DNA of 64,000 nucleotides, taken from the NCBI GenBank assembly GCA_020638155.1, contig JACKJB010000006.1:1-64000 (forward strand). The letters run 5' to 3'. Below are positions 1-6,716 of this stretch, piece by piece (within the stretch, counting starts at the first letter, position 1; every line of letters begins with the position of its first letter). The DNA is from Rhodospirillales bacterium. GTDB lineage: Bacteria > Pseudomonadota > Alphaproteobacteria > Micavibrionales > Micavibrionaceae. Below the pieces are notes generated by a model. The model did no database searches and was not told the origin of the DNA. It was given only the letters and a program-made list of their open reading frames with translations. Position numbers and translations under genes: made by a program.

Positions 1-42
1 GAAATTCATATATTGCAAAGTCTCTTTACCCGTTTACAGGAT

Positions 43-117
43 GCGAGTGTAGCTCAGGGGTAGAGCACAACCTTGCCAAGGTTGGGGTCGAGGGTTCGAA
101 TCCCTTCACTCGCTCCA
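43..117 (+). tRNA. tRNA-Gly (GCC anticodon)
   Basis: A full cloverleaf can be drawn. The acceptor arms are GCGAGTG (43-49) and CACTCGC (107-113), and the discriminator base is followed by an encoded CCA (115-117). The anticodon loop TTGCCAA gives GCC, which reads glycine codons, and the T-arm holds GGTTCGAATCC. The gene directly precedes a tyrosine recombinase and its 3' part is repeated at 4898-4910, so it appears to be the attachment site of the following element. The gene stays intact after integration. Confidence 0.97.
99..111 (+). repeat. attL core (tRNA-Gly 3' part)
   Basis: The 13 bases AATCCCTTCACTC cover the end of the T-arm and the start of the 3' acceptor strand. They recur exactly at 4898-4910. 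This placement is typical of tRNA-targeting tyrosine recombinases. Confidence 0.72.
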
Positions 118-209
118 TTTTAACTTCCCAGAAAATCTAAAAACGTCCCAGAAACCTTGACTTACAGAGGTTTTTGTGCCAGCCTTTTGTCTAAAGATGT
201 CCCAAGATA

Positions 210-281
210 TGCCCCCAAATCTTACACTTTTGGGGTCACATTTGGGGGCACAAGCAAAACACTGGAAAAAATGTGCCCCCA
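210..281. repeat. Three TGCCCCCA/TGGGGGCA octamers upstream of the integrase
   Basis: The octamer occurs at 210-217 (TGCCCCCA), 243-250 (TGGGGGCA) and 274-281 (TGCCCCCA), in alternating orientation just before the integrase start. A fourth copy lies at 4819-4826, close to the right attachment core. Spacing and placement suggest recombinase arm-type sites or operators of the int promoter. This is inference from position and recurrence only. Confidence 0.5.
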
Positions 282-283
282 AA

Positions 284-1483
284 ATGAAACTTACTAATCT
301 TCAATGCAAAAACGCCCAACCTAAGGAAAAGCCTTACAAGCTAGCCGCTGGACGCGGCTTATACCTTGAAATCATGCCTAACGGTTCAAAATACTGGCGC
401 ATGAAATACAGAATCAAACTTGGAGGCAAAACCAAAGAAAAGAGAATCGCTCTAGGCATCTACCCAGATACCACGCTCAAAGAAGCTGAAAACAAATGCT
501 TGGAAACAAAAAAGCTCCTTGAAAACAACCAAGACCCGCTCGCCGTTAGAAAAGAAACCAAACGTGCCGCTGAATTTAACGCGGAAAACACTTTCGAGGC
601 TATTGCCCGACAATGGCATGAAACATTCAAAGACAAATGGACTGAAAGACACGCAGGCACTGTTCTGCGCCGTTTAGAAATAGACGTATTCTCAGAAATA
701 GGCTCAATGCCCATCAAAGACATTAAGCCCTCACACCTGATAAGCCTATTGCAGAAAGTACAAAAACGCGGAGCTTACGAACCCGCGCACCGCTTGCGCC
801 AATACTGCGCCCAAATTTTCCGCTACGCCATTATTCACGAAATCGCAGATACAAACCCCGCTGCCGAAATCGGCATGGTATTAAAACCCGTAGTAAAATC
901 ACATTATGCCTGCATCGAAATCAAGGAAATTCCAGAGCTATTAAAAGCCCTGCACTTCAACAATGCACGACTGCATACAGATACCCGCCTAGCCATAAAA
1001 CTTCTCATGCTTACTTTTGTGCGCACGAAAGAACTTATCGAAGCCACATGGGACGAATTCGATTTAGAAAATGCCGAATGGATTATCCCTGCCGAACGCA
1101 TGAAAATGCGCAATGAACACATTGTTCCCCTCTCAAAACAAGCCGTATCTATGCTCAAAGACCTTAAAGAACGAAACGAAAAATGGGGCTGGGTATTCCC
1201 CGGCCATCATTCGCCACGCAAACACATGAGTAATAATACAATTTTGAAAGGCTTGGAGCGACTTGGCTTCAAAGGCCGTATGACGGGCCACGGCTTTAGA
1301 GCACTTGCCATGAGCACAATTAAGGAAAAATTAGGCTACCGTCACGAAGTCGTAGATAGACAACTTGCCCACGCCCCTAAAAGTATGGTGCAACGCGCTT
1401 ATGACCGCGCCCAATTCTTAGACGAACGTAAAAAGATGATGCAAAAATGGGCTGATTACATTGATGGTCTAAAAAATGAATAG
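284..1483 (+). CDS. int: P4-type tyrosine recombinase (integrase)
   Basis: Site-specific recombinase that would catalyse integration and excision at the tRNA-Gly gene. From the chosen ATG the protein has 399 residues and begins MKLTNLQCKNAQP, like the usual P4/CP4-57 integrase N-terminal arm-binding domain. An in-frame ATG at 176 would add 36 residues unlike the family and run through the octamer repeats, so 284 is preferred; no strong ribosome binding site decides it. The catalytic set is present: Arg247 (FVRTKEL), His336 and Arg339 (HGFR), His363 (QLAHAP) and Tyr373 (AYDRAQF). It lies 166 bp from the tRNA, and its last 8 bp overlap the next gene. Confidence 0.95.
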   Translation: MKLTNLQCKNAQPKEKPYKLAAGRGLYLEIMPNGSKYWRMKYRIKLGGKTKEKRIALGIYPDTTLKEAENKCLETKKLLENNQDPLAVRKETKRAAEFNAENTFEAIARQWHETFKDKWTERHAGTVLRRLEIDVFSEIGSMPIKDIKPSHLISLLQKVQKRGAYEPAHRLRQYCAQIFRYAIIHEIADTNPAAEIGMVLKPVVKSHYACIEIKEIPELLKALHFNNARLHTDTRLAIKLLMLTFVRTKELIEATWDEFDLENAEWIIPAERMKMRNEHIVPLSKQAVSMLKDLKERNEKWGWVFPGHHSPRKHMSNNTILKGLERLGFKGRMTGHGFRALAMSTIKEKLGYRHEVVDRQLAHAPKSMVQRAYDRAQFLDERKKMMQKWADYIDGLKNE

Positions 1484-2168
1484 TGAAAACTTATATACTC
1501 CTGAATTTTTTGAAGAGCTGTTTTATAAACTAAATTTGAAAGAGGTTTCTAAAAAATATGAATTACAGCAACAAATTTTTTCCGCAGGCGAGGCTTACCT
1601 TAGATGGATAACTTATTCTAAAGAGCAATTACCAGCGCATAAAATACAAAAAGAATTAGAAAAAACGCTGTCCTACATTCAAAAAGCTCAAGCATCCATC
1701 AATAAAGTGCACGCTTCAGGAAATTATAATCATGAAATTGCTGATAGCTTTTACAATGTGATTGATTCCAAATATCTATCACTTGAAAGCATAAAAAATG
1801 AAATAAGAGACCCTGATGGCATCTTCATCATGAAGAACAATCCAGAAAAAACAGATGATCTGTTATTTGCCATGTCTGATGGAATTAAATATGCACTAAA
1901 ACATTATCCTGTACGAAAAACTATGACGAAAAGTAGAGCTTTAAATTATTGGATTATGATCTTATCCGCTAAATTAGAGCCAATCATCGGTCACAAGCTA
2001 GAACAAAGTCGTTACCATAAAGGCAAATACATATCAAAAAGAGAAATAAGCGATTCCGAGTTGCTTAAATTTATCATTGAACCTATAGACCCCAATGTCA
2101 CAATCTCTCAAATTGAAACTGCGATAAAAGAGACACGCAAAGATCGCCATACTCAGAAAATTTTTTAA
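1476..2168 (+). CDS. Protein of unknown function, start overlapping integrase end
   Basis: This 230-residue soluble protein shows no family I recognise. It is rich in Lys, Glu, Ile and Asn, predicted mostly helical, with no signal peptide or membrane segment. Its ATG lies 8 bp inside the integrase reading frame and has only a weak ribosome binding site, so translation is probably coupled to int. The low-GC codon use matches the rest of the element. Position next to int suggests an accessory role in integration or in control of the element, but nothing in the sequence proves it. Confidence 0.75.
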   Translation: MNSENLYTPEFFEELFYKLNLKEVSKKYELQQQIFSAGEAYLRWITYSKEQLPAHKIQKELEKTLSYIQKAQASINKVHASGNYNHEIADSFYNVIDSKYLSLESIKNEIRDPDGIFIMKNNPEKTDDLLFAMSDGIKYALKHYPVRKTMTKSRALNYWIMILSAKLEPIIGHKLEQSRYHKGKYISKREISDSELLKFIIEPIDPNVTISQIETAIKETRKDRHTQKIF

Positions 2169-2232
2169 ATTTTTTAAAAGAAATTTTTCTTCCATCATCT
2201 TTATGAAGACGGCCTAAACTCCATTAAAAGTA

Positions 2233-2269
2233 TTTGTATCCACTTGGACAAACACAGAAAGGATACAAA
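2233..2269. promoter_or_regulatory. Inverted repeat over the alpA ribosome binding site
   Basis: TTTGTATCC (2233-2241) and GGATACAAA (2261-2269) form a perfect 9-bp inverted repeat. The right arm contains the GGA of the Shine-Dalgarno sequence and ends on the A of the ATG. It could act as an operator for a dimeric repressor, or as an RNA hairpin that hides the ribosome binding site. Either would fit self-control of an excision regulator. No experiment supports it here. Confidence 0.5.
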
Positions 2270-2478
2270 TGTCAGATACACCCCAAAAAGAACGCTTTCT
2301 CAGATTATCCGATGTTATGGCTCGGACTGGCTTAAGCCGTAGCTCTATTTATCTCAGCATAAGCAAAGGTAATTTTCCTCAAAACATTAACTTAGGCTCT
2401 AGAAGTGTAGGCTGGCTTGAAAGTGAAATAGACACATGGATTCAAACCCGCATTGATAAAAGATCAACTGCATCCTAA
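2269..2478 (+). CDS. alpA: AlpA-family helix-turn-helix regulator / excisionase
   Basis: A 69-residue protein of the AlpA/MerR-like winged-helix type found beside P4-type integrases. The core LRLSDVMARTGLSRSSIYL (about residues 11-29) is the recognition helix-turn-helix. SKGNFPQNINLGSRSVGW and the following acidic helix complete the family pattern. In the family, AlpA activates excision of cryptic elements. The start has a good AAAGGA ribosome binding site that sits inside an inverted repeat. It likely controls excision or expression of this element. Confidence 0.88.
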   Translation: MSDTPQKERFLRLSDVMARTGLSRSSIYLSISKGNFPQNINLGSRSVGWLESEIDTWIQTRIDKRSTAS

Positions 2479-2525
2479 ATCTACAGCCTTACTCATTTTT
2501 TGCATTCGCAATGGAGAAAATCAAA

Positions 2526-2798
2526 ATGAAAGACTTCTTTGATGATACTGGCGAACTACAGGTTCATACAAAAAAACCCCTGTTAAAAGCTATTCGAGAA
2601 AAGTGTCTGGATTGCTGTGCCCAGCAACACTCTGAAGTTAGGCTCTGTCATATTTCAGGTTGCCCCCTGTGGCCTTATCGTATGGGAAAAAATCCTTTTC
2701 ATGGACGCAGGATGACGGATGAACAAAAACAGGCAGCAACTCAACAAATAAAAAAAGCAAAAAAGGAAAGCTACTCTGTTGATAGCGAGAAAGTTTAA
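2526..2798 (+). CDS. Small four-cysteine (zinc-ribbon-like) prophage-type protein
   Basis: A 90-residue protein with a central KCLDCCAQQ...CHISGCPLWPYRMG motif, where paired cysteines could bind zinc. Proteins with this CLDCC...CPLWPYR signature recur in prophages and islands of proteobacteria, but their function is not known to me. The ATG at 2526 is chosen over 2511 because a GGAGAA site lies at a proper distance before it. The C-terminus is rich in Lys and Gln. It follows alpA by 47 bp and may be in the same transcript. Confidence 0.72.
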   Translation: MKDFFDDTGELQVHTKKPLLKAIREKCLDCCAQQHSEVRLCHISGCPLWPYRMGKNPFHGRRMTDEQKQAATQQIKKAKKESYSVDSEKV

Positions 2799-2815
2799 AG
2801 CACAAGCCTCGATAG

Positions 2816-2998
2816 TTAGCCTAAGAAGAAACCTGCCATTACCACCACTATCAAAAACATTATGAGAAAGACAATAATTGATACGACCCTGTATATAATA
2901 TCGGCCAAACGTGCTATAGATTCCGCTGCATCCGCCCTACGTTCTTGCGCGTCTGCTATACGCTTTATTAAATCAGATAATTCCTCTACATTTTCCAT
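2816..2998 (-). CDS. Small membrane-anchored coiled-coil protein, unknown
   Basis: A 60-residue protein: an N-terminal charged heptad-like helix (MENVEELSDLIKRIADAQER, with more Ala and Arg following) leads into one hydrophobic segment of about 22 residues at the C-terminus. The ATG at 2998 has a strong AGGAGG site 5 bp upstream; a GTG six bases earlier overlaps that site and is unlikely. This looks like a tail-anchored cytoplasmic protein. It is the last gene of a minus-strand block. Function unknown. Confidence 0.65.
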   Translation of the reverse strand: MENVEELSDLIKRIADAQERRADAAESIARLADIIYRVVSIIVFLIMFLIVVVMAGFFLG

Positions 2999-3016
2999 CT
3001 TCACCTCCTGATCTTT

Positions 3017-3136
3017 CTAGTACTTTGCAGCTTCCGCCTTCTTGGTCATATTTTTAGCTATCCTGCATAAACCAAAGGCCACGAAATAAATAGCTGCGGT
3101 CATTTCATTTTCTGTATCGACTGGCGGGAAAGACAC
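3017..3136 (-). CDS. Possible 39-residue small protein, unknown
   Basis: An open frame from GTG at 3136 to TAG at 3017 begins one codon after the stop of the upstream gene. An inner ATG at 3103 would give 28 residues. It encodes a short hydrophobic stretch (AIYFVAFGLCRIA) followed by a basic tail. The tight position between two minus-strand genes favours a real small membrane peptide, but there is no clear ribosome binding site. It may simply be untranslated spacer. Confidence 0.3.
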   Translation of the reverse strand: MSFPPVDTENEMTAAIYFVAFGLCRIAKNMTKKAEAAKY

Positions 3137-3139
3137 CTT

Positions 3140-3439
3140 CTATTCTTTGTCAGACTTAAGAGTTAAAACCCCTCCAGCTTTTTCGACATTAGTCCAAACC
3201 ATCGTATTAATTTTTTTATCACCTTCTTCACCAATGTATCCGAGATCACTGAGGAAAGTTTCAGTATGAACAAGTGCCCATGTCCTTCCTGTGCACTTAT
3301 TGAGTAAAATATCATCCATTCCAACCTCTTTCATTTGCACAATTTCATAGCATGGCGTTTTTTTCATTCGATACACATCAACACCGTAAAAAATGATCGC
3401 GAACGCAATTATTGATAAAAATATTTGTGATTTTTTCAT
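3140..3439 (-). CDS. Small protein with N-terminal membrane anchor, unknown
   Basis: A 99-residue protein. From the chosen ATG it begins MKKSQIFLSIIAFAIIFYG, a signal anchor or uncleaved signal peptide. About 75 polar residues follow, containing Cys at PCYEIVQ and NKCTG that could form a disulfide outside the membrane. The ATG at 3439 follows an AGAAAG site, while the longer start at 3463 would place charged residues before the signal. No family is recognised. It appears to be the first gene of a three-gene minus-strand block in the element. Confidence 0.6.
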   Translation of the reverse strand: MKKSQIFLSIIAFAIIFYGVDVYRMKKTPCYEIVQMKEVGMDDILLNKCTGRTWALVHTETFLSDLGYIGEEGDKKINTMVWTNVEKAGGVLTLKSDKE

Positions 3440-3562
3440 TTCATGTCTTTCTGCACATTTCACACAAATGGAAACCTGAGCCGATACTGCGTTTTAGTAA
3501 TAGAAAAATCAAGGTAATAGAAGTGTGTGTCTCCCCCTTTAGGGGGACGGAAGGGGGTATAC

Positions 3563-3596
3563 CCGCACAGTTCTTCCTCTAGTCGTAACTGTGCGG
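3563..3596. repeat. Perfect 10-bp inverted repeat with 14-nt loop
   Basis: CCGCACAGTT (3563-3572) pairs with AACTGTGCGG (3587-3596). No T-run follows on the plus strand, so an intrinsic terminator is unlikely in that direction. It lies in the gap between the divergent minus-strand block and the plus-strand cargo operon. Shorter G/C-run palindromes lie just upstream (CCCCCTTTAGGGGG, about 3533-3546). It could be a regulatory RNA hairpin or a protein site. Confidence 0.55.
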
Positions 3597-3628
3597 ACTG
3601 ACACCAAAAGAACATCAGTGAAACAAAA

Positions 3629-3700
3629 TGTATGAAAATGGGTTAGCATAAAAACGAAAACTGGATTTTTCTGAGCGTTCCTATATGTTGATTTCATACA
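3629..3700. promoter_or_regulatory. Separated inverted repeat flanking the cargo-operon promoter region
   Basis: TGTATGAAA (3629-3637) and TTTCATACA (3692-3700) are perfect inverted copies 54 bp apart, just upstream of the first gene of the three-gene operon. Such spaced half-sites could be operators bound by a looping repressor. No convincing -35/-10 pair was found between them, although the interval is AT-rich. Confidence 0.35.
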
Positions 3701-3717
3701 AAGCAAAGGATTAAAAA

Positions 3718-4107
3718 ATGTCTCAAGCAGTCACTTTGGATGATTTACAAGGTTTATATGATGTTACGTATGCGTCTTCGCCTCAACTTGAAAACTTCTA
3801 TGAACCAGGCTTTGGGTCGGCAAAAATAGAAGGGAATACTCTGACAGGAGTAGATGCCCTTGGAGTGATTTGGAATGCACAATTTGGGGTCCCGAAAAAT
3901 GGAGAAATAACTTTTAAAGCCTTGCTTGATCCTAAAGATACCCCGCCTACAGTTGGTTTAATGGATAAAAACGGCGTGATGACACGCGAACCCCAAAACT
4001 ACGATGGTGTTGTAAAAATAACTAAATTGGGTGAAGAGCTGATATTGCGAACACAAGTTCAACAAGGGCCAATTACAATAGATGTTCAGTTCAGAAAGAA
4101 AGCATGA
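3718..4107 (+). CDS. Cargo operon protein 1: small predicted beta-rich protein, unknown
   Basis: A 129-residue soluble protein with no signal peptide. Alternating hydrophobic and polar residues, with frequent Gly and Asn turns (AKIEGNTLTGVDALGVIWNA, ending in TIDVQFRKK), suggest a small beta-sheet or lipocalin-like barrel. There is faint general resemblance to GrlR-like small barrel regulators, not enough to assign. The ATG has an AAAGGA site. Its stop overlaps the next ATG (ATGA at 4104-4107), so it is translationally coupled to the two following genes. Confidence 0.72.
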   Translation: MSQAVTLDDLQGLYDVTYASSPQLENFYEPGFGSAKIEGNTLTGVDALGVIWNAQFGVPKNGEITFKALLDPKDTPPTVGLMDKNGVMTREPQNYDGVVKITKLGEELILRTQVQQGPITIDVQFRKKA

Positions 4108-4355
4108 CCTCAAACTCGCAACATGACTGGTACCGTGTACTTTCTCTTGCTCGTTCAAACGCTGCACAAGATTTAAAAATTTCAAATGAAATTCTTGAAA
4201 TCTCTGATGCTCTTATCGCCGCTGCTAAAGCTGGAGATTTACCAGAGGAACAGGTTACAGAAATAACTCAAAAACTAGTAAAAAAAGCTTTGGAATTGTC
4301 AGATAACTCCAAAGAGATAAATTTTGCCATTACTAAACTAGTGGGGGCAATATGA
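4104..4355 (+). CDS. Cargo operon protein 2: small helical protein, unknown
   Basis: An 83-residue protein predicted to be almost all helix after a short polar start. It is rich in Ala, Leu, Glu and Lys, with no cysteine and no membrane segment. The ATG overlaps the preceding stop by 4 bp, and its own stop overlaps the next ATG in the same way. A compact helical bundle binding one of its two operon partners is a reasonable guess. No family is recognised. Confidence 0.68.
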   Translation: MTSNSQHDWYRVLSLARSNAAQDLKISNEILEISDALIAAAKAGDLPEEQVTEITQKLVKKALELSDNSKEINFAITKLVGAI

Positions 4356-4783
4356 GCGGAAATAAATCCACATCTTCTCCAGAGCCAATCTTTCCTCCGC
4401 CACCGCCCACCGTACCGCCTGCATTAAAGTCTGAGCTCAACAGGGAGGTTCAGAAGCAAATCAACGAGCAAACAGAGAAGTTTAACAAAAGCTACACTCC
4501 CGCTGCTGACCACGCAGAGCTAAAAAGTGATGTTAAAAATCTTTGGAGGTACGTTGCTGCCTTGCTAACCGTACTAGGTCTTTCTGCTGCAATTTACATG
4601 CATATTGATAGCAAAATCTCTGCGTTAAATGAAAGCATCAGCTCGGAGTCTAAATATATTTTCGATAAATATCAAAATTTAGAAAACAGGGTCGCTGATG
4701 ATGTTAGAGCTATGAATCAGAGAGTTGATAGCATCATATTGCAAAACAAACAAATCAAGGAACCCACCCAAAAAAATCAATAA
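4352..4783 (+). CDS. Cargo operon protein 3: membrane protein with proline tract and coiled coil, unknown
   Basis: A 143-residue protein. Residues about 10-25 are a proline tract (PIFPPPPPTVPP), followed by a charged helix. One membrane segment (about 70-88, VAALLTVLGLSAAIYMHI) and a C-terminal helical region with heptad spacing follow. With no cleavable signal, the N-terminal half is probably cytoplasmic and the coiled coil outside, though the reverse is possible. It ends the three-gene ATGA-coupled operon, 114 bp before the right attachment core. Proline tracts often bind partner proteins. Function unknown. Confidence 0.7.
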   Translation: MSGNKSTSSPEPIFPPPPPTVPPALKSELNREVQKQINEQTEKFNKSYTPAADHAELKSDVKNLWRYVAALLTVLGLSAAIYMHIDSKISALNESISSESKYIFDKYQNLENRVADDVRAMNQRVDSIILQNKQIKEPTQKNQ

Positions 4784-5112
4784 CTGTTCTAATCCCTCAA
4801 ATGACTTTCCAGAAAGTATGGGGGCATAAGTGGGGAACTTTGTAAAGTTCGAATTTAAACTTTATAAGCTATATCAATCTACTGGAGTTCATTTATTAAT
4901 CCCTTCACTCCCAATCACATTTCTCAGTTCTCCCCCATACAGCGGCATGAAATACGCGTAAACAATGCAGTTTTTTTAATGTTATCAATATCTTTACTTT
5001 TCAGGCTTAAGAAAATCTCATAGAATGACTTGCTCGTTAAACGCGCATTGCGCATGCGCAGGTCAGTTGATTTTTAATCAGTCATTGCAATCAGGACTTC
5101 AGGAGAACACAC
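4784..5112. other. Gene-free stretch: element right end and MCP promoter region
   Basis: The first half is AT-rich and holds the octamer TGGGGGCA (4819-4826), the right attachment core (4898-4910) and an inverted pair GTATGGGGG (4816-4824) / CCCCCATAC (4932-4940) that brackets that core. The second half returns to chromosomal sequence, with a CG-rich palindrome around 5040-5060 and the AGGAGA ribosome binding site of the MCP gene. No open frame of note is present. Confidence 0.6.
4898..4910 (+). repeat. attR core copy
   Basis: The 13 bases AATCCCTTCACTC match tRNA-Gly positions 99-111 exactly, in the same orientation. Similarity stops after this. A 13-base match placed exactly where low-GC cargo gives way to chromosomal genes is unlikely by chance and marks the right end of the element. 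Confidence 0.7.
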
Positions 5113-6657
5113 ATGGGATCCATGCCTTTCTTAAAACCAAGAACAGCTTCCAACACTAATGTTTCATCTATCCTTGATACGCTGCCGGTCAATATTCTGA
5201 CCTGCGATCCACACAGCCTGGTCATCGATTATGCGAACAAGGCCAGTGTCGATACCCTGAACAGCCTTGCCGCCCTGCTACCCAGCGGTGTAAGTGGCGA
5301 TAATATCGTCGGGCAGAATATCGATATCTTCCACAAAAAGCCGTCTTACCAGCGGGAGTTACTGTCAAAGCCCAGCAACCTGCCGCACAAAGCCATTATC
5401 CGTCTCGGCGAGCATATGCTTGATCTGCATGTCAGCGCACTATACAGCGGATCCACCGTTACCAAGCTGGTTCTCAGCTGGTCCGTCTGTACGGATCGTG
5501 AACGGCTGCAGATCATGGTCGATAATATGCCGATCAATATCATGATGGCCGATCCGAAAACATTTGAGATCAACTATGTCAACCAGACCAGCGTCAGCAC
5601 CTTGCGCTCGATCGAGCATTTGCTACCTGTCAAAGCTGACGAGGTTCTGGGAACCTGTATCGATAAGTTCCACAAGGACCCGTCGCACCAGCGCCGTATC
5701 CTGTCCGATCCGGCGAACCTGCCTTACCGCTCGAAAATCAGGCTGGGCGAAGAAACACTGGACCTGAACGTCGCCGCGATCCTGGACAAAAACGGTTATT
5801 ATATCGGCCCGATGGTCAGCTGGTCTGTCATTACGGCCCAGGAAACATTATCTAAAAACGTTATGGATGTCGCTTCCGTTGTGAGCTCGTCTTCCGAAGA
5901 AGTACAAAATACGGCACAGTCCCTGTCTGCCGCCGCAGAAGAAACATCATCACAGGCGATTTCAGTATCGGCCGCAGCGGAAGAAGTTTCTGTAAACGTT
6001 CAGACCGTTGCCGCCGCAACCGAAGAGCTGAGCGCGTCAATCGGGGAAATTTCACAGCAGATCGCCAAGGCGAACGAGACCTCCAAGAATGCCGTCTCTA
6101 AAGCCGAACAAACCGGTATCGTCGTTGAAAAACTCAGCGAGTCTTCGCAGGAGATCGGGAATGTCATCAGCCTGATTAATGACATCGCCGAACAGACCAA
6201 CCTGCTGGCCCTGAACGCAACGATCGAAGCCGCCCGTGCCGGGGATGCCGGAAAAGGGTTTGCCGTTGTCGCCAGCGAAGTCAAATCGCTGGCCGCGGAA
6301 ACGACCAAGGCCACCGACGAAATCCAGGCCCAGATCACCAACATGCAGACAATTACGCAGGAAGCCGTTGGCGCTATTGCGGATATCCAGAAAACCATTG
6401 CTGAAATTTCAGAGGCGAGTACCGCTATTGCTGCTGCCATTGAAGAACAGTCAGCGACCACCAGCGATATCTCGCAAAACGCCCAGGAAGCTGCGAACGC
6501 GACGACGGAGGTATCTTCAAACATTACCGGCATCCAGGAAGCTGCCAACCAGACCGGCGCGGCATCAACCGAGTTGCTGGCACTTGCATCCCAGCTCTCC
6601 GAAAAGGCAACGGAGATGAACAAACAGGTTTCTGATTTTATCGGTGACGGTAAATAG
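5113..6657 (+). CDS. Soluble methyl-accepting chemotaxis protein with tandem PAS-like domains
   Basis: A 514-residue chemoreceptor that would control the CheA kinase. No membrane segment is visible, so it is cytoplasmic. Two similar sensor repeats (about residues 15-120 and 135-240) share the DPxxxxIxYxNxxSxxTL...FHKxPSxQ pattern of PAS-like modules. The rest is a long helical signalling domain with the conserved hairpin tip (NDIAEQTNLLALNATIEAAR, about 356-375) and Glu/Gln/Ala-rich methylation helices. The start has an AGGAGA site 7 bp upstream. It heads the chemotaxis region and lies directly beyond the right end of the mobile element. Confidence 0.93.
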   Translation: MGSMPFLKPRTASNTNVSSILDTLPVNILTCDPHSLVIDYANKASVDTLNSLAALLPSGVSGDNIVGQNIDIFHKKPSYQRELLSKPSNLPHKAIIRLGEHMLDLHVSALYSGSTVTKLVLSWSVCTDRERLQIMVDNMPINIMMADPKTFEINYVNQTSVSTLRSIEHLLPVKADEVLGTCIDKFHKDPSHQRRILSDPANLPYRSKIRLGEETLDLNVAAILDKNGYYIGPMVSWSVITAQETLSKNVMDVASVVSSSSEEVQNTAQSLSAAAEETSSQAISVSAAAEEVSVNVQTVAAATEELSASIGEISQQIAKANETSKNAVSKAEQTGIVVEKLSESSQEIGNVISLINDIAEQTNLLALNATIEAARAGDAGKGFAVVASEVKSLAAETTKATDEIQAQITNMQTITQEAVGAIADIQKTIAEISEASTAIAAAIEEQSATTSDISQNAQEAANATTEVSSNITGIQEAANQTGAASTELLALASQLSEKATEMNKQVSDFIGDGK

Positions 6658-6682
6658 AATAATCCTGATTATCCGGAACTTC

Positions 6683-6716
6683 AAAAGACCTTTGGTTGAA
6701 CGATCAAAGGTCTTTT
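6683..6716. terminator. Bidirectional terminator between MCP and cheZ
   Basis: AAAAGACCTTTG (6683-6694) and CAAAGGTCTTTT (6705-6716) form a perfect 12-bp stem with T-runs on both strands. It serves the convergent MCP gene and cheY-cheZ, and its right arm covers the cheZ stop codon. Confidence 0.85.

Larger units (their letters stand above)
99..4910 (+). mobile_element. tRNA-Gly-integrated mini-element, about 4.8 kb
   Basis: The element is bounded by a 13-bp direct repeat (99-111 inside the tRNA, and 4898-4910). Between the repeats lie a P4-type integrase next to the tRNA, an AlpA-like regulator, a small four-cysteine prophage-type protein and six or seven small genes of unknown function. The DNA is clearly richer in A+T than the chromosome that starts with the MCP gene at 5113. 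No replication initiator, primase, terminase, capsid or conjugation gene is visible. It could therefore be a phage-satellite-like island, a remnant, or an element mobilised in trans. The integrase and regulator are intact, so recent mobility is possible. The boundaries are inferred from the repeat and the composition change. Confidence 0.8.

Noticed and set aside
3563..3596. Intrinsic terminator reading of the 10-bp hairpin
   Set aside because: No T-run follows on the plus strand and the loop is long, so it is listed as a repeat instead.
6000..6623. 207-residue minus-strand frame within the MCP gene
   Set aside because: It mirrors the Ala/Glu codons of the signalling helices and has no family similarity.
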